This document shows, one piece after another, positions 18,124-26,927 of a stretch of 64,000 nt of DNA. Position numbers and translations under genes: made by a program. The DNA is from JAIBDK01 sp965261915 (GTDB lineage: Bacteria > Pseudomonadota > Gammaproteobacteria > Arenicellales > Poriferihabitantaceae): positions 992,001 through 1,056,000 of the forward strand of contig CBDHDW010000013.1 of NCBI GenBank assembly GCA_965261915.1, written 5' to 3'. Positions within the stretch are counted from its first letter, which is position 1; each line of letters begins with the position of its first letter. A model generated the notes under the pieces. That model did no database searches and was not told the origin of the DNA. It worked only from the letters and a program-made list of their open reading frames with translations.

Positions 18124-19661
18124 GTAACTGCCCAGGTTGTTTTTAAGCGTATTTCAGTTTTGCAATAATCTGATCGGCAGGCATCATCAGTGTTTCGATG
18201 ATGTTCCATCCTTGTTTTCTGGCCGTTGTGATGACGCTGCGCAGGGTGGCAAAATCCTCTGCACCTTGTTCAGACCTGAACCCGCCCGATATTTTCTGAC
18301 GTAGTTTCATCATCCGCAGGTCGCGTTCAGCTTCGTTGTTTGTGAAGGGCACGTCGGGATCTGTCAGAAAGCGCAGGGTGCCTTCCTTGCGATCGCGCAA
18401 TCGTAATGCCAGATTATGTCCTGTCCGTCGCTTCTTGCGCCCCCGTCTTCCGGGTTTTGGCGGCACGAGTGGAGGCAATTCCTCATGGAAATCCAATGCT
18501 GCGGTGATGATCCTGTCGTATCGCCGATTGATAAGCGCAACAAGCGGCGTTGAAACCGCCACGCCCTTATCCCGCGCGGCCTGTGTGACATGGTGCGCAC
18601 GCCGCAGTAGCCTTTGCATCTGACCAGCCCAATCTTCCTGTTCGATTTCGACCAACGCTTGCAGTTCCCGTAAATGGTGTGCATTGCACAACGCATGGGT
18701 AACACCATCCAGCGTGAAGTAGGGCTGCCAATGATCATGCACGATACAGCCCGTGAGATTGGATAACAGATTACCGCGTTTGCTGCTGACCCGGTAGAAA
18801 GCCAGAAGCGGTGTACAGGCAACGTGAAGCCATTGCAGGCACCCCGTAATCCGGAAACCCGTCTCGTCAAGATGTTTGACGTGGACCTGTTGGGCGATCA
18901 CATCCTGCAGGTGAGAAGCAACCCCCTTGAGCCGCTCTGATGCTTTGCGGTTCATGGCGGCCACAGTGGCAGGAACCAAAGGGGCATTGAACAAATCGGC
19001 CATTATTTGCGCCAGTCTGTCTTCCGGCAGGAAATGGGCGCATTGGAGATATGTTGCCACTCCGGCGATGCGTGGCCCGTACTGCACGGGTGCCTTTACT
19101 TCCAGAGGAAACGCCGCCCTGGTTGTTTCCCCACAGTGGCCGCAAAGGCAGACATGTGCCCTGTGTTCCGTTGTCACCAGGGGTTGTGGCTCGGGCAGGT
19201 CAAACACCTGTCGTGCGGCGTAATCCTCTGCCATTGATGGCGACAGCGGTGTGCCACATTGCCCGCAGACAGAAGGAAAGTGATCTTCAACATGATCGGG
19301 ATCTGCCGTTTGGCACAGGGTGCTTCCCTTGTGGCCTTTCTGCCCGCCTGACTTTTTACCGGATTTTCTCCGCAGACTTTTGGTTCTGGGTTCAGCCTTG
19401 GGCTTCTTTAGGCCGTCGCTTGAAGGCGGCTTGCTACTGTTGCTGCTGTTCAAGCTGAGGCGACGCTCAAGGTCTTCAATGCGAGCCACAAGCAGGGCTA
19501 TCGTTTGTGCATTCTTCTGCTTCAGCTCTTCATAAGCCTCAACGGAAACATAACCTTTGGGTGCGTCTGGAAAAATCATAATCTTAATGAATCACATCGG
19601 GATTCCTCAGGCAAGAGAATTATTCCAAGAGAATTATTCCTTAGGGTACCTGGGCAGTTAC
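18124..19661 (-). mobile_element. IS66-family element, copy 1 (complete)
   Basis: 1538 bp bounded by inverted ends starting GTAACTGCCCAGGT, and flanked by the 8-bp direct repeat GAATAATC (18116-18123 and 19662-19669), the duplication size expected for IS66. It carries a single transposase gene, with no tnpA or tnpB, as in the ISBst12-like subgroup. A 14-bp unit AAGAGAATTATTCC is present twice near the right end; copy 3 has only one. Confidence 0.93.
18143..19579 (-). CDS. IS66-family transposase (TnpC type), copy 1
   Basis: 478 residues. The N-terminus is a coiled coil (EAYEELKQKNAQTIALLVAR) followed by a basic linker. A zinc-binding region has two CxxC-type pairs (CGQCGTPL and CLCGHCGET). 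The IS66 catalytic domain follows, with HVKHLDETGFRITG (first Asp), VHDHWQPYF (second Asp) and TNNEAERDLRMMK (Glu). The reading frame is intact, so the element may be active. It is nearly identical to the genes at 56626-58062 and 62025-63461, differing by scattered substitutions. Confidence 0.93.
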   Translation of the reverse strand: MIFPDAPKGYVSVEAYEELKQKNAQTIALLVARIEDLERRLSLNSSNSSKPPSSDGLKKPKAEPRTKSLRRKSGKKSGGQKGHKGSTLCQTADPDHVEDHFPSVCGQCGTPLSPSMAEDYAARQVFDLPEPQPLVTTEHRAHVCLCGHCGETTRAAFPLEVKAPVQYGPRIAGVATYLQCAHFLPEDRLAQIMADLFNAPLVPATVAAMNRKASERLKGVASHLQDVIAQQVHVKHLDETGFRITGCLQWLHVACTPLLAFYRVSSKRGNLLSNLTGCIVHDHWQPYFTLDGVTHALCNAHHLRELQALVEIEQEDWAGQMQRLLRRAHHVTQAARDKGVAVSTPLVALINRRYDRIITAALDFHEELPPLVPPKPGRRGRKKRRTGHNLALRLRDRKEGTLRFLTDPDVPFTNNEAERDLRMMKLRQKISGGFRSEQGAEDFATLRSVITTARKQGWNIIETLMMPADQIIAKLKYA

Positions 19662-19728
19662 GAATAATCTTCGGAATCATATATCTGATTAGCCGTACCC
19701 GAATCAATATGACCGCGAGATTGTATAG
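19662..19728 (-). pseudogene. FkbM-type methyltransferase, N-proximal fragment
   Basis: On the minus strand this stretch continues the FkbM frame upstream of the IS66 insertion: about 22 codons, SRGHIDSGTANQIYDSE, running into D-Y-S-L at the duplicated GAATAATC. It is cut on its 5' side by the end of the IS5 element at about 19729. The start of the gene is not found beyond the IS5 (after 21000), so a rearrangement or deletion accompanied that element. Confidence 0.6.
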
Positions 19729-21000
19729 TGAGACTTTTGCATAATCTACAAAACACCCATCGCAACTCACAAACAGCGTGATTTTTTATAAACTTGCCTC
19801 ATTTTTTCGCCCATATTCTCTCAATCATCAATACGACACCAAAAATGCCGCTATTTCGGCACTTTTAACCACTTTTAGTGGGTTTTAATCCGTTTTATTG
19901 CCCATTTAGGCGCAACTCTCCTGTAAAAGTCGCAGTTATTTGAAAATATTCATCCCGGTTTTAAGGTTATGGCTCATGGCAATGAGCTGTGCTCGAGCGT
20001 TGTTTCTGGCCAACCCCCTGTATCTTGCCTTGCCTAAGCCGTGATGCAGTTTGAGTAAGCCAAAGGTGCGTTCAACCACATAGCGGACACTGGAGTATAT
20101 TTTATGCTGTGCTTTTTGTTGCGCCGTTAATGGTGTGTTGCGATATGCCCGGTGCAGGATTCTATTGTTTGTCTTACCCAGTTTACGGTCATTGTCTTTG
20201 TTGGCATAAGCACTGTCTGCGTAAACTTGTCCACGCCTATCGCCTAACAGATGGTCAAACTCCTGTGAATCATGCACATTGCCAGGGGTAGTGGTCATTT
20301 TCTTGATAAAACCATCTTCATCGGTATTGGCGTGCAGCTTAAATCCATAGGGGCTTTTACGCTTACCGTCCGCCGCCGTTTTCACGTTCCAGGCCGCTTC
20401 CGGGTCTTGGGTATTGTCGCCTTGTTGGTTCTTTTTAGAACGGCATTTCTTCGCCTCAATCACCGTCGCATCGATAATATTGACCGAGCCTGTGGCAACA
20501 ATAAGACTGTTTTTAGCGAGATGATGATTGATCTGCACCAATAAAGAATCAAGCAGATTTTCGGTGTGTAATAAGTTCCGAAACCGCCAAATAGTGGAAT
20601 GATCCGGTACCGCTTCGCTGATACTCAAACCAATAAACTGGCGGAATAGTAAATCTCGGGCTATCTGTTCTTCATAAGGCTTCATCGCTTAAGTTATACC
20701 AGGCTTGTAAAATGAGTATCTTAAACATCATCAAAGGTGGGTATGCTGGCACACCGCGCTTGGAGGCATAAAGATGACTGAATGTGGTTTCGATCTGTTT
20801 CCAATCGATAATTTCATGTACATCATCTAACTTAGACAATGCTTTATGCTCAATTAGAAGGGCATCTGCGAACGAGTATTGGGCGGTTTGTTTCCAAGAC
20901 ATGTGACGGTATCCTTGTGGTTTAGTGCTCAAGCGTTTAGTGAATGAACATCTTTTCACCATTTTAACGCTGCCCTGGGTAGATTTATGCAAAGGTCTCA
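19729..21000 (-). mobile_element. IS5-family element with split transposase
   Basis: About 1.27 kb bounded by related inverted ends TGAGACTTTTGCATAATCTA (left) and, on the opposite strand, TGAGACCTTTGCATAAATCT (right). The transposase lies in two overlapping frames. No clear target duplication is seen: the flanks read TATAG and ATAAT. Together with the non-matching genes on either side, this suggests rearrangement after insertion. Partial copies lie at 46249 and 63623. Confidence 0.85.
19936..20685 (-). CDS. IS5-family transposase, C-terminal frame
   Basis: 249 residues forming the DDE catalytic part: VNIIDATVIEAKKC (first Asp), GQVYADSAYANKDND (second Asp) and RYVVERTFGLLKLHHGLG (Glu), with the family ending ARAQLIAMSHNLK. 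The 5' part is encoded in another frame (20672-21001), and the two overlap by 14 nt around GAAGCCTTATGAAG. This could be a programmed frameshift, as in some IS5 subgroups, or a mutation. Confidence 0.85.
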   Translation of the reverse strand: MKPYEEQIARDLLFRQFIGLSISEAVPDHSTIWRFRNLLHTENLLDSLLVQINHHLAKNSLIVATGSVNIIDATVIEAKKCRSKKNQQGDNTQDPEAAWNVKTAADGKRKSPYGFKLHANTDEDGFIKKMTTTPGNVHDSQEFDHLLGDRRGQVYADSAYANKDNDRKLGKTNNRILHRAYRNTPLTAQQKAQHKIYSSVRYVVERTFGLLKLHHGLGKARYRGLARNNARAQLIAMSHNLKTGMNIFK

Positions 21001-21001
21001 A
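20672..21001 (-). CDS. IS5-family transposase, N-terminal frame
   Basis: 109 residues with the DUF772-like N-terminal domain of IS5/IS1182 transposases: the SWKQTAQYSFADALL region, then VPAYPPLMMFKILILQAWYN, ending at LSDEAL just where the catalytic frame takes over. The listed ATG lies inside the terminal repeat. A start at MVKRCSFTKR or MSWKQTAQYS is more likely. Confidence 0.75.
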   Translation of the reverse strand: MRPLHKSTQGSVKMVKRCSFTKRLSTKPQGYRHMSWKQTAQYSFADALLIEHKALSKLDDVHEIIDWKQIETTFSHLYASKRGVPAYPPLMMFKILILQAWYNLSDEAL

Positions 21002-21507
21002 TAATTGTAAAAGCCTTCATTTTCATCACCGCTGTATTAGCACTGGCGGCTATCCCTGGTTTTCCTCTGATGGATCCTGCCTTGCCTTGGTTTCAGATTA
21101 GGCGGCAGAAGTGGTCTTAGAATCGGTAATAATTCGGCCACAGAAGCATGTTCCAGGGTAACGATATGGCTAAAATGCTCATCGCTATTATCCGGTGTTC
21201 CAGTATTCGGAGTTGGATGCTGTTTGATTAGATTCTTCGGTAAAATTTTTGTAGATGAAATCACTATCTGACAAATATCCACCGTTGATATCAGTAAGAA
21301 TTTGCCGCATTGCATACTGCATATCCGCTTGAAAACCAAAATCAATCAATCCAGCTTCCTTTACCACTTCATTATTTGCGTACGATTGCGGCCAGGGATC
21401 ACTTCCCAACCGCGCTGACTAAAATGCAAACCAATGTCAACGATACCCACTGCTTCAATTTGCCAGCGGGGATAGTTGTTCGATTGGCAATAAAGTTCAT
21501 GTCAACT
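21001..21507 (-). pseudogene. Unidentified gene remnants in two or more frames, possible secretin piece
   Basis: No intact gene. On the minus strand one frame reads RWQIEAVGIVDIGLHFSQRG and another continues with ANNEVVKEAGLIDFGFQADM to a stop at 21188. A third frame (21037-21345) contains EHFSHIVTLEHASVAELLPI then LRPLLPPN, which resembles the N1 repeat of type II secretion secretins (GspD). I cannot name the first part. The frame changes within about 300 bp show decay, probably linked to the neighbouring IS5 element. Confidence 0.45.
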
Positions 21508-22824
21508 CTACCGGGAAAGATGCTCCATTCTAATTCTGATCACTTCACCCTTAACGGGCTGCAGTGCTTCAACCTTCTGCAACGCTTCAACCAATCTTCC
21601 TTCAAGGGTGTTTTGTGTGAGCATGATAATCGTTACCTCATCGTTATCTGCAGTGTCCCCTTTTTGCAAAACCGAATCTATACTTATGTTACTGTCACCG
21701 AAGATAGTCGTAATAGCCGCCATCACGCCAGGCTTGTTTGTCACAGACATTCTCAGATAGTAGGCCGTCTCGACCTCAGACATGTCGACAATAGGAAAAT
21801 CAATCAGACTATCATTATGAAAAGCCAAATGCGGCACACGATTTTCTGGATCCGTTGTAATTGTTCTGACCACATCAACAAGATCAGCAACTACCGCCGA
21901 GGCTGTTGGTTCTGAACCCGCTCCAGCACCATAGTACAGTGTCGAGCCAACTGCATCAGATTCCACCAGAACAGCGTTCATGACACCGTTCACATTCGCA
22001 ATCAATCGGGTTTTGGGGATCAACGTAAGATGTACCCTCAGCTCTATTCCCTTGTCTACTTTTCGCGCGATACCAATATGTTTAATCGCGTACCCTAGCT
22101 CATCAGCATAAACGATATCATCGCTGGTAATCGTTGATATTCCTTCCACATAAATTGAATCGAACTGCAGGGGAATACCAAATGCGATAGAGGCAAGAAT
22201 TGTCAATTTATGTGCAGCATCAACTCCTTCAACGTCAAAAGTTGGATCTGCTTCAGCATAACCAAGTGCCTGGGCATCCTTGAGAACATCACCAAAGTCT
22301 GCACCACTTTCGGACATTTCCGTCAGAATATAATTTGAGGTTCCATTGATAATTCCGGCCAGCCATTCAATCCGATTCGCAGAGAGTCCTTCACGTATAG
22401 ATTTTATGATCGGAATACCACCAGCAACCGCTGACTCAAACGCGACAACCAGACCTTTTTCTCTGGCTTTGGCAAAAATCTCGTTTCCGTGCAATGCGAT
22501 GAGTGCTTTGTTTGCCGTAACAACGTGCTTACCATTATCCAAAGCAGACATTACTGCATCCAGAATTGCACCCTCTCCACCGACAAGCTCTACAACCACC
22601 TCAATATCAGGATGGTTAACAATTTCCTGCATGTCATCGGTTAAATCAATATCACTTGTATCGACGTCTCGCTTTTTCGAAATATCGCCAACCGCGGCGG
22701 CAACAATTCGAATCTCCCTACCGACACGACGTGAAATCTCTTCCGCGTTGCGTTTTAATACGGTTAATGTACCGCTCCCGACGGTTCCGAGCCCAATAAG
22801 ACCTATTTTTACGGCTTTCACCAT
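21508..22824 (-). CDS. hom: homoserine dehydrogenase
   Basis: Reduces aspartate semialdehyde to homoserine, the branch point to threonine and methionine. The 438-residue monofunctional enzyme has an N-terminal Rossmann fold (GLGTVGSG from 11), VVTANKALIALHG, the catalytic region AGIINGTSNYILTEM with DAQALGYAEADPTFDVEG, and a C-terminal ACT domain (about 355-430, LRMSVTNKPGVMAAITTIFG) for allosteric feedback. thrC, which often follows hom, is replaced by degraded sequence, so threonine synthase must be encoded elsewhere. The 62-bp gap to the divergent Mth938 gene must hold both promoters. Confidence 0.96.
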   Translation of the reverse strand: MVKAVKIGLIGLGTVGSGTLTVLKRNAEEISRRVGREIRIVAAAVGDISKKRDVDTSDIDLTDDMQEIVNHPDIEVVVELVGGEGAILDAVMSALDNGKHVVTANKALIALHGNEIFAKAREKGLVVAFESAVAGGIPIIKSIREGLSANRIEWLAGIINGTSNYILTEMSESGADFGDVLKDAQALGYAEADPTFDVEGVDAAHKLTILASIAFGIPLQFDSIYVEGISTITSDDIVYADELGYAIKHIGIARKVDKGIELRVHLTLIPKTRLIANVNGVMNAVLVESDAVGSTLYYGAGAGSEPTASAVVADLVDVVRTITTDPENRVPHLAFHNDSLIDFPIVDMSEVETAYYLRMSVTNKPGVMAAITTIFGDSNISIDSVLQKGDTADNDEVTIIMLTQNTLEGRLVEALQKVEALQPVKGEVIRIRMEHLSR

Positions 22825-22886
22825 GGTTTTCTTTTTACGTTTGTTGTTAAACTGACGGCCCGATTTTATATTTTTATCGATATATA

Positions 22887-23264
22887 GTGAAACTCCATCT
22901 CGACGATTCAGATCAGCTTAATCTGGTGCGCTCCTGCGAACGCAGCAACAGCGGTTTCACCATAAAAATAGGCGAAACTCACTACAATCAAAGCTTGATA
23001 GTAACACCGGAGGTGGTTGAAATGTGGAGTGTAAGTGCAGTTTCCAGCCTCAATATTAAGGTTTTTCAGCAACTCGCAGAAATTAATGCAGAAGTGGTGA
23101 TTTTGGGCACTGGCGACAGTATCGTTTTCCCCGAAACCAGATTCACCGCACCCCTGATAAACAAAGGAATTGGCCTGGAAGTTATGGACACCCCGGCAGC
23201 TTGCAGAACCTACAATGCGCTGATTTCTGACGGCAGAAAAGCGATAGCCGGGTTAATCGCCTAG
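22887..23264 (+). CDS. Mth938-like domain protein (DUF498)
   Basis: A small 125-residue protein of the Mth938/NDUFAF3-like family; bacterial members have no firm function, and the mitochondrial relative is a complex I assembly factor. Typical features are the IKIGETHYNQSLIVTPEVV strand region, the central AEVVILGTGDSIVFPE and GIGLEVMDTPAACRTYN, with NALISDGRKAIAGLI at the end. It has no signal peptide. It stands alone between hom (divergent) and msrAB (94 bp away), so no partner is suggested by context. Confidence 0.85.
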   Translation: MKLHLDDSDQLNLVRSCERSNSGFTIKIGETHYNQSLIVTPEVVEMWSVSAVSSLNIKVFQQLAEINAEVVILGTGDSIVFPETRFTAPLINKGIGLEVMDTPAACRTYNALISDGRKAIAGLIA

Positions 23265-23387
23265 TATAAAAGGCGTGTTCGCCGCAAATCACTTACCAGC
23301 TTATTCAATCATAAATGATTCGTAAGAAATTGAACTAGTTACAAATTTAACTCTCTATTGTTTACAATTTTCTCAATCAATTACCAT

Positions 23388-24530
23388 ATGAAACGCATAC
23401 TGATTATCACAGGCCTGGTAATAAGCGGTCTGGTACTAGCTAAACTTGCGATGAGTTATTCACAAACTCACACCGCCATATCAAGCGCAACAACTGACAG
23501 CGTCTCTACCAATCAATCGGTTGCAACTTTTGCCGGCGGCTGTTTTTGGTGTATAGAAGCCACTTTTGAAAAGCTCGAAGGCGTATCAGATGCGGTTTCC
23601 GGTTACAGCGGCGGACAAACCGAAAACCCAACCTATGCAGATGTCGGCGGGGGTTCAACGGGTCATACTGAAACGGTTCAGATTCATTACGATCCGACGA
23701 TAATTTCCTACGAAGCATTGTTGTACTATTTTTTGCGAGATATCGACCCAACGGATTCACAGGGCCAATTTGCAGATCGCGGCAGTGAGTACAGACCTGC
23801 CATTTTTTATCACGATAACAAGCAAAAACAACTTGCTGAGTCGTCTCTACAAGAGCTTGCTGAGTCGGGTCAATTCAACAAGCCGCTTGCGGTGGAGATT
23901 GTTTCTTTTGAAAAATTCTGGGATGCTGAAGGCTACCATCAGGACTATCATGAAAAAAGCCCGTTTCGATACAAGATCTACCGGGCGGGATCGGGCCGGG
24001 ACAGCTTCCTGGAAAAAGTCTGGGGCGATGAACTAGCCAAACCATATAACGATTCGGCACTGTCAAAAAGCACCAAATCGGCAAATAACCGGAAATACCA
24101 AAAGCCCAGTGACGAAGATTTGCAGAATACCCTGTCAGACATTCAGTATCGGGTAACACAAAACGATGGTACCGAGCCCCCCTTTGATAACCAATATTGG
24201 GATAATACAAAAGAAGGTATTTACCTCGATGTTGTTTCCGGAGAACCCCTATTTTCATCAACCACAAAATATAAATCAGGGACGGGCTGGCCTAGCTTTT
24301 CACAGCCAATCGACAAACAGTATATTGTTGAAGAAACCGACTATAAGCTTCTATACCCCAGGACCGAAGTCCGAAGTCGATTTGGTGACTCGCATCTTGG
24401 ACATGTTTTCAAAGACGGCCCCGCACCCACTGGATTGCGTTACTGCATCAATTCCGCCGCGCTGCGCTTTGTCGCCAAATCAGATCTGGATAAACAGGGT
24501 TATGAAGAGTACGCATCACTTTTTCAATAG
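23388..24530 (+). CDS. msrAB: exported MsrA-MsrB fusion methionine sulfoxide reductase
   Basis: Repairs both S- and R-methionine sulfoxide. From the ATG at 23388 the protein has 380 residues: an N-terminal membrane anchor or signal (ILIITGLVISGLVLAKLAM), MsrA with the catalytic GCFWC (C52 and C55), a linker, and MsrB with SGTGWPSFSQPI, RSRFGDSHLGHVFKDG and the catalytic Cys353 in RYCINSAALRF. MsrB lacks the CxxC zinc pairs found in many homologues (YLDVVSGEPLF instead), as in the MsrB domain of Neisseria PilB. The thioredoxin-like domain of PilB is absent. The open frame extends to 23358, but that start precedes the signal by a polar run. Confidence 0.93.
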   Translation: MKRILIITGLVISGLVLAKLAMSYSQTHTAISSATTDSVSTNQSVATFAGGCFWCIEATFEKLEGVSDAVSGYSGGQTENPTYADVGGGSTGHTETVQIHYDPTIISYEALLYYFLRDIDPTDSQGQFADRGSEYRPAIFYHDNKQKQLAESSLQELAESGQFNKPLAVEIVSFEKFWDAEGYHQDYHEKSPFRYKIYRAGSGRDSFLEKVWGDELAKPYNDSALSKSTKSANNRKYQKPSDEDLQNTLSDIQYRVTQNDGTEPPFDNQYWDNTKEGIYLDVVSGEPLFSSTTKYKSGTGWPSFSQPIDKQYIVEETDYKLLYPRTEVRSRFGDSHLGHVFKDGPAPTGLRYCINSAALRFVAKSDLDKQGYEEYASLFQ

Positions 24531-24575
24531 ACCCTGATACCTTTTACATTTAACAGGTACGACCTGGAGTAACTT

Positions 24576-26090
24576 ATGAATAACATGATCGAAACCGCAA
24601 AACCGTGGTTGGCTCTTTTAGTCGATACATTTGTACTTGCCATAGGCATTGCCGTACTGGCAGTGATCATCGTATTTATTAAAGACATCACCCAGACAAA
24701 AGATGCCGTCTTGCGAAACTATCCGGTTATCGGTCATTTCCGCTATATTTTTGGTTCACTCGGAGAGTTTTTCAGGCAATACTTCTTCGCCATGGACCGA
24801 GAAGAAATGCCATTTAATCGTGCTGAAAGAGAGTGGATAGATCGCGCCAGTCAGGATAAAGGTCTAAATATTGCCTTCGGGTCAACTAAAAGTTTGACGC
24901 CGGTGGGAACCATGATTTTTGAGAACACCCCTTTTCCAACTCTGGATGAAGAAGCTGCCGAAATCAGGGCGGTGGAGATTGGCGGTGGATACTGTGAAAA
25001 ACCATACACCGCAAAATCCTTAATCAATATTTCAGCCATGAGTTACGGAGCATTGTCCAAGCCCGCAGTGAAAGCGCTGTCTAACGGGGCACGCATGGCA
25101 GGATGTTGGTACAACACTGGAGAAGGCGGATTGTCTCCATATCATCTGCAAGGCAATGCCGATATCGTGTTTCAAATTGGGACGGCAAAATACGGTGTAC
25201 GAAACATTGATGGCAGCTTTTCAGAAGATAAACTGAAAGAAATCGCTGCACACGATCAGGTAAAAATGTTTGAAATCAAACTCTCCCAAGGCGCCAAGCC
25301 TGGAAAGGGAGGGATACTTCCTGCAGAAAAGGTTACGGAAGATATCGCCAAAATCAGAGGCATTGAAGTCGGAAAACCTTCTATATCACCAAACCGTCAT
25401 ACCGACATCAATTGTGTATCGGATTTAATCGATTTCATAAACACCGTTAGAAATCTTTCCGGGAAACCAACGGGCTTCAAATCTGTTATCGGCGGCACAG
25501 ACTGGTTGGAAGAAATGTTTACGGAAATAAATCGACGCGGCATCGAATCTGCTCCGGATTTCATCACCGTCGATAGCGGCGATGGCGGTACTGGAGCTGC
25601 ACCCATGACATTAATGGACCATGTCGGCCTTCCGGTTAAAGAATCGCTGCCACAGGTTATCGACTTGCTTGGCAAACACGGTTTACGCGATCGCGTTAAA
25701 GTAATTGCTTCAGGAAAAATGGTCAACCCGGCTGGCGTTGCAGGGGCATTGTGTGCTGGAGCAGATTTTGTAAATTCTGCTCGAGGATTTATGTTTGCAC
25801 TGGGATGCATCCAATCTTTGAAATGTCATAAAAATACTTGCCCGACCGGAATTACGACACATAATAAGCGTTTGCAAAAAGGCCTAAACCCTGAAGATAA
25901 ATCTGTAAAAGTCGCCAACTACGTAAAGACCATGAATTATGCAGTGGGAATCATTTCTCATTCGTGCGGAGTGACAGAGCCAAGGCAATTAAACCGAAGC
26001 CACGTTCGCCTAGTGCAGCAAGATGGAAAATCGGTGCCAATGAGTGATCTATACCCGTACCCTTCCGAAAAGCAGGATTTGTCAATATAA
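24576..26090 (+). CDS. FMN-binding glutamate synthase family protein, membrane-anchored
   Basis: 504 residues resembling the central and FMN domains of glutamate synthase, without the glutaminase domain. Residues about 12-38 form one membrane helix (LALLVDTFVLAIGIAVLAVI). The catalytic barrel has EIKLSQGAKPGKGGILP, ITVDSGDGGTGAAP and VKVIASGKMVNPAGVAGALC, and the cluster signature C-x5-C-x4-C in GCIQSLKCHKNTC, as for the 3Fe-4S centre of GltB. A good GGAG lies 8 nt before the ATG. The physiological substrate of this stand-alone family is unsettled. It follows msrAB by 45 bp and may share its transcript. Confidence 0.88.
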   Translation: MNNMIETAKPWLALLVDTFVLAIGIAVLAVIIVFIKDITQTKDAVLRNYPVIGHFRYIFGSLGEFFRQYFFAMDREEMPFNRAEREWIDRASQDKGLNIAFGSTKSLTPVGTMIFENTPFPTLDEEAAEIRAVEIGGGYCEKPYTAKSLINISAMSYGALSKPAVKALSNGARMAGCWYNTGEGGLSPYHLQGNADIVFQIGTAKYGVRNIDGSFSEDKLKEIAAHDQVKMFEIKLSQGAKPGKGGILPAEKVTEDIAKIRGIEVGKPSISPNRHTDINCVSDLIDFINTVRNLSGKPTGFKSVIGGTDWLEEMFTEINRRGIESAPDFITVDSGDGGTGAAPMTLMDHVGLPVKESLPQVIDLLGKHGLRDRVKVIASGKMVNPAGVAGALCAGADFVNSARGFMFALGCIQSLKCHKNTCPTGITTHNKRLQKGLNPEDKSVKVANYVKTMNYAVGIISHSCGVTEPRQLNRSHVRLVQQDGKSVPMSDLYPYPSEKQDLSI

Positions 26091-26120
26091 CCCGGCGACT
26101 ACACAAATCCGCACATCAAT

Positions 26121-26891
26121 TTAGGAACCCGCACTCAATTGTCGGTTTATCTCAAACAAGGTTACACCTGTAGCAACTGAAACATTAAGGCTGGACACGG
26201 AGCCGTTCAAAGGGATTTGAATCAGGAAATCACATTTATCTGCCGTCAGTCTTCTCAGGCCCAGCCCCTCTGAACCCATAACGATAACCATTTTCCCTGA
26301 AAATTGGGCTTCATAAAGTGATTCAGTCGCCTGATCAGAAGTTCCATATGTCCAGTAACCGTGCTGCTGTAGCGTTTCCATCGCATTAACCAGATTTGGA
26401 ACGGTAATGATACTCATTCTCTCCGCAGCCCCAGACGCGACCTTGCGAACGGTTTGATTTACCTGGCATGCTCCATCTTTGGGTATTATCACCGCATCAA
26501 CTCCGGCGCATTCCGCTGTTCTTAGACAAGCTCCAAGATTATGCGGGTCCTGAACCTGATCAAGAATCAACACCAGAGATTGTGCTGAGCTCATTGCAAT
26601 TACATCTTCAAGCGTTCGAATCTCCTGAACTTTCTGCGCTTCAAGTACAGCGACAACCCCCTGGTGATGCTGGGTTCCACTAATTCTATCCAACTCTCCT
26701 CGCTGACAATACGAAACAGCAACATTGCACTCACGGGCTACGTCGACTAGCTGTTGTTGGCGCTTGGAAAGTTTTCGAGTCACAAGAAATACTTGTTCGA
26801 TTTTATTGTCATCGCTATGCAGCGCAGATTCAACTGCATGAAAGCCTACGATGTGATTGCGCTTTGATTTGTTTGAATCTGAACGCGTCAT
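26121..26891 (-). CDS. rlmB: 23S rRNA (guanosine-2'-O-)-methyltransferase RlmB
   Basis: SpoU-family enzyme that 2'-O-methylates G2251 of 23S rRNA with SAM. The 256-residue protein has an N-terminal substrate-binding domain (HIVGFHAVESAL) and the trefoil-knot catalytic domain: motif 1 DQVQDPHNLGACLRTAE, motif 2 VIVMGSEGLGLRRL and motif 3 IPLNGSVSSLNVSVATG. It lies 36 bp downstream of rnr, the conserved gammaproteobacterial rnr-rlmB pair, so they are almost certainly co-transcribed. It converges with the glutamate-synthase-like gene, with only 30 bp between the stops. Confidence 0.96.
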   Translation of the reverse strand: MTRSDSNKSKRNHIVGFHAVESALHSDDNKIEQVFLVTRKLSKRQQQLVDVARECNVAVSYCQRGELDRISGTQHHQGVVAVLEAQKVQEIRTLEDVIAMSSAQSLVLILDQVQDPHNLGACLRTAECAGVDAVIIPKDGACQVNQTVRKVASGAAERMSIITVPNLVNAMETLQQHGYWTYGTSDQATESLYEAQFSGKMVIVMGSEGLGLRRLTADKCDFLIQIPLNGSVSSLNVSVATGVTLFEINRQLSAGS

Positions 26892-26927
26892 TCTTAGTTG
26901 CCTGGATTGATATTTACTACTGAAAAA

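Noticed and set aside
20672..20685. IS5 frames taken as two independent genes
   Set aside because: The two proteins are parts of one transposase; the overlap marks a frameshift site, programmed or mutational.
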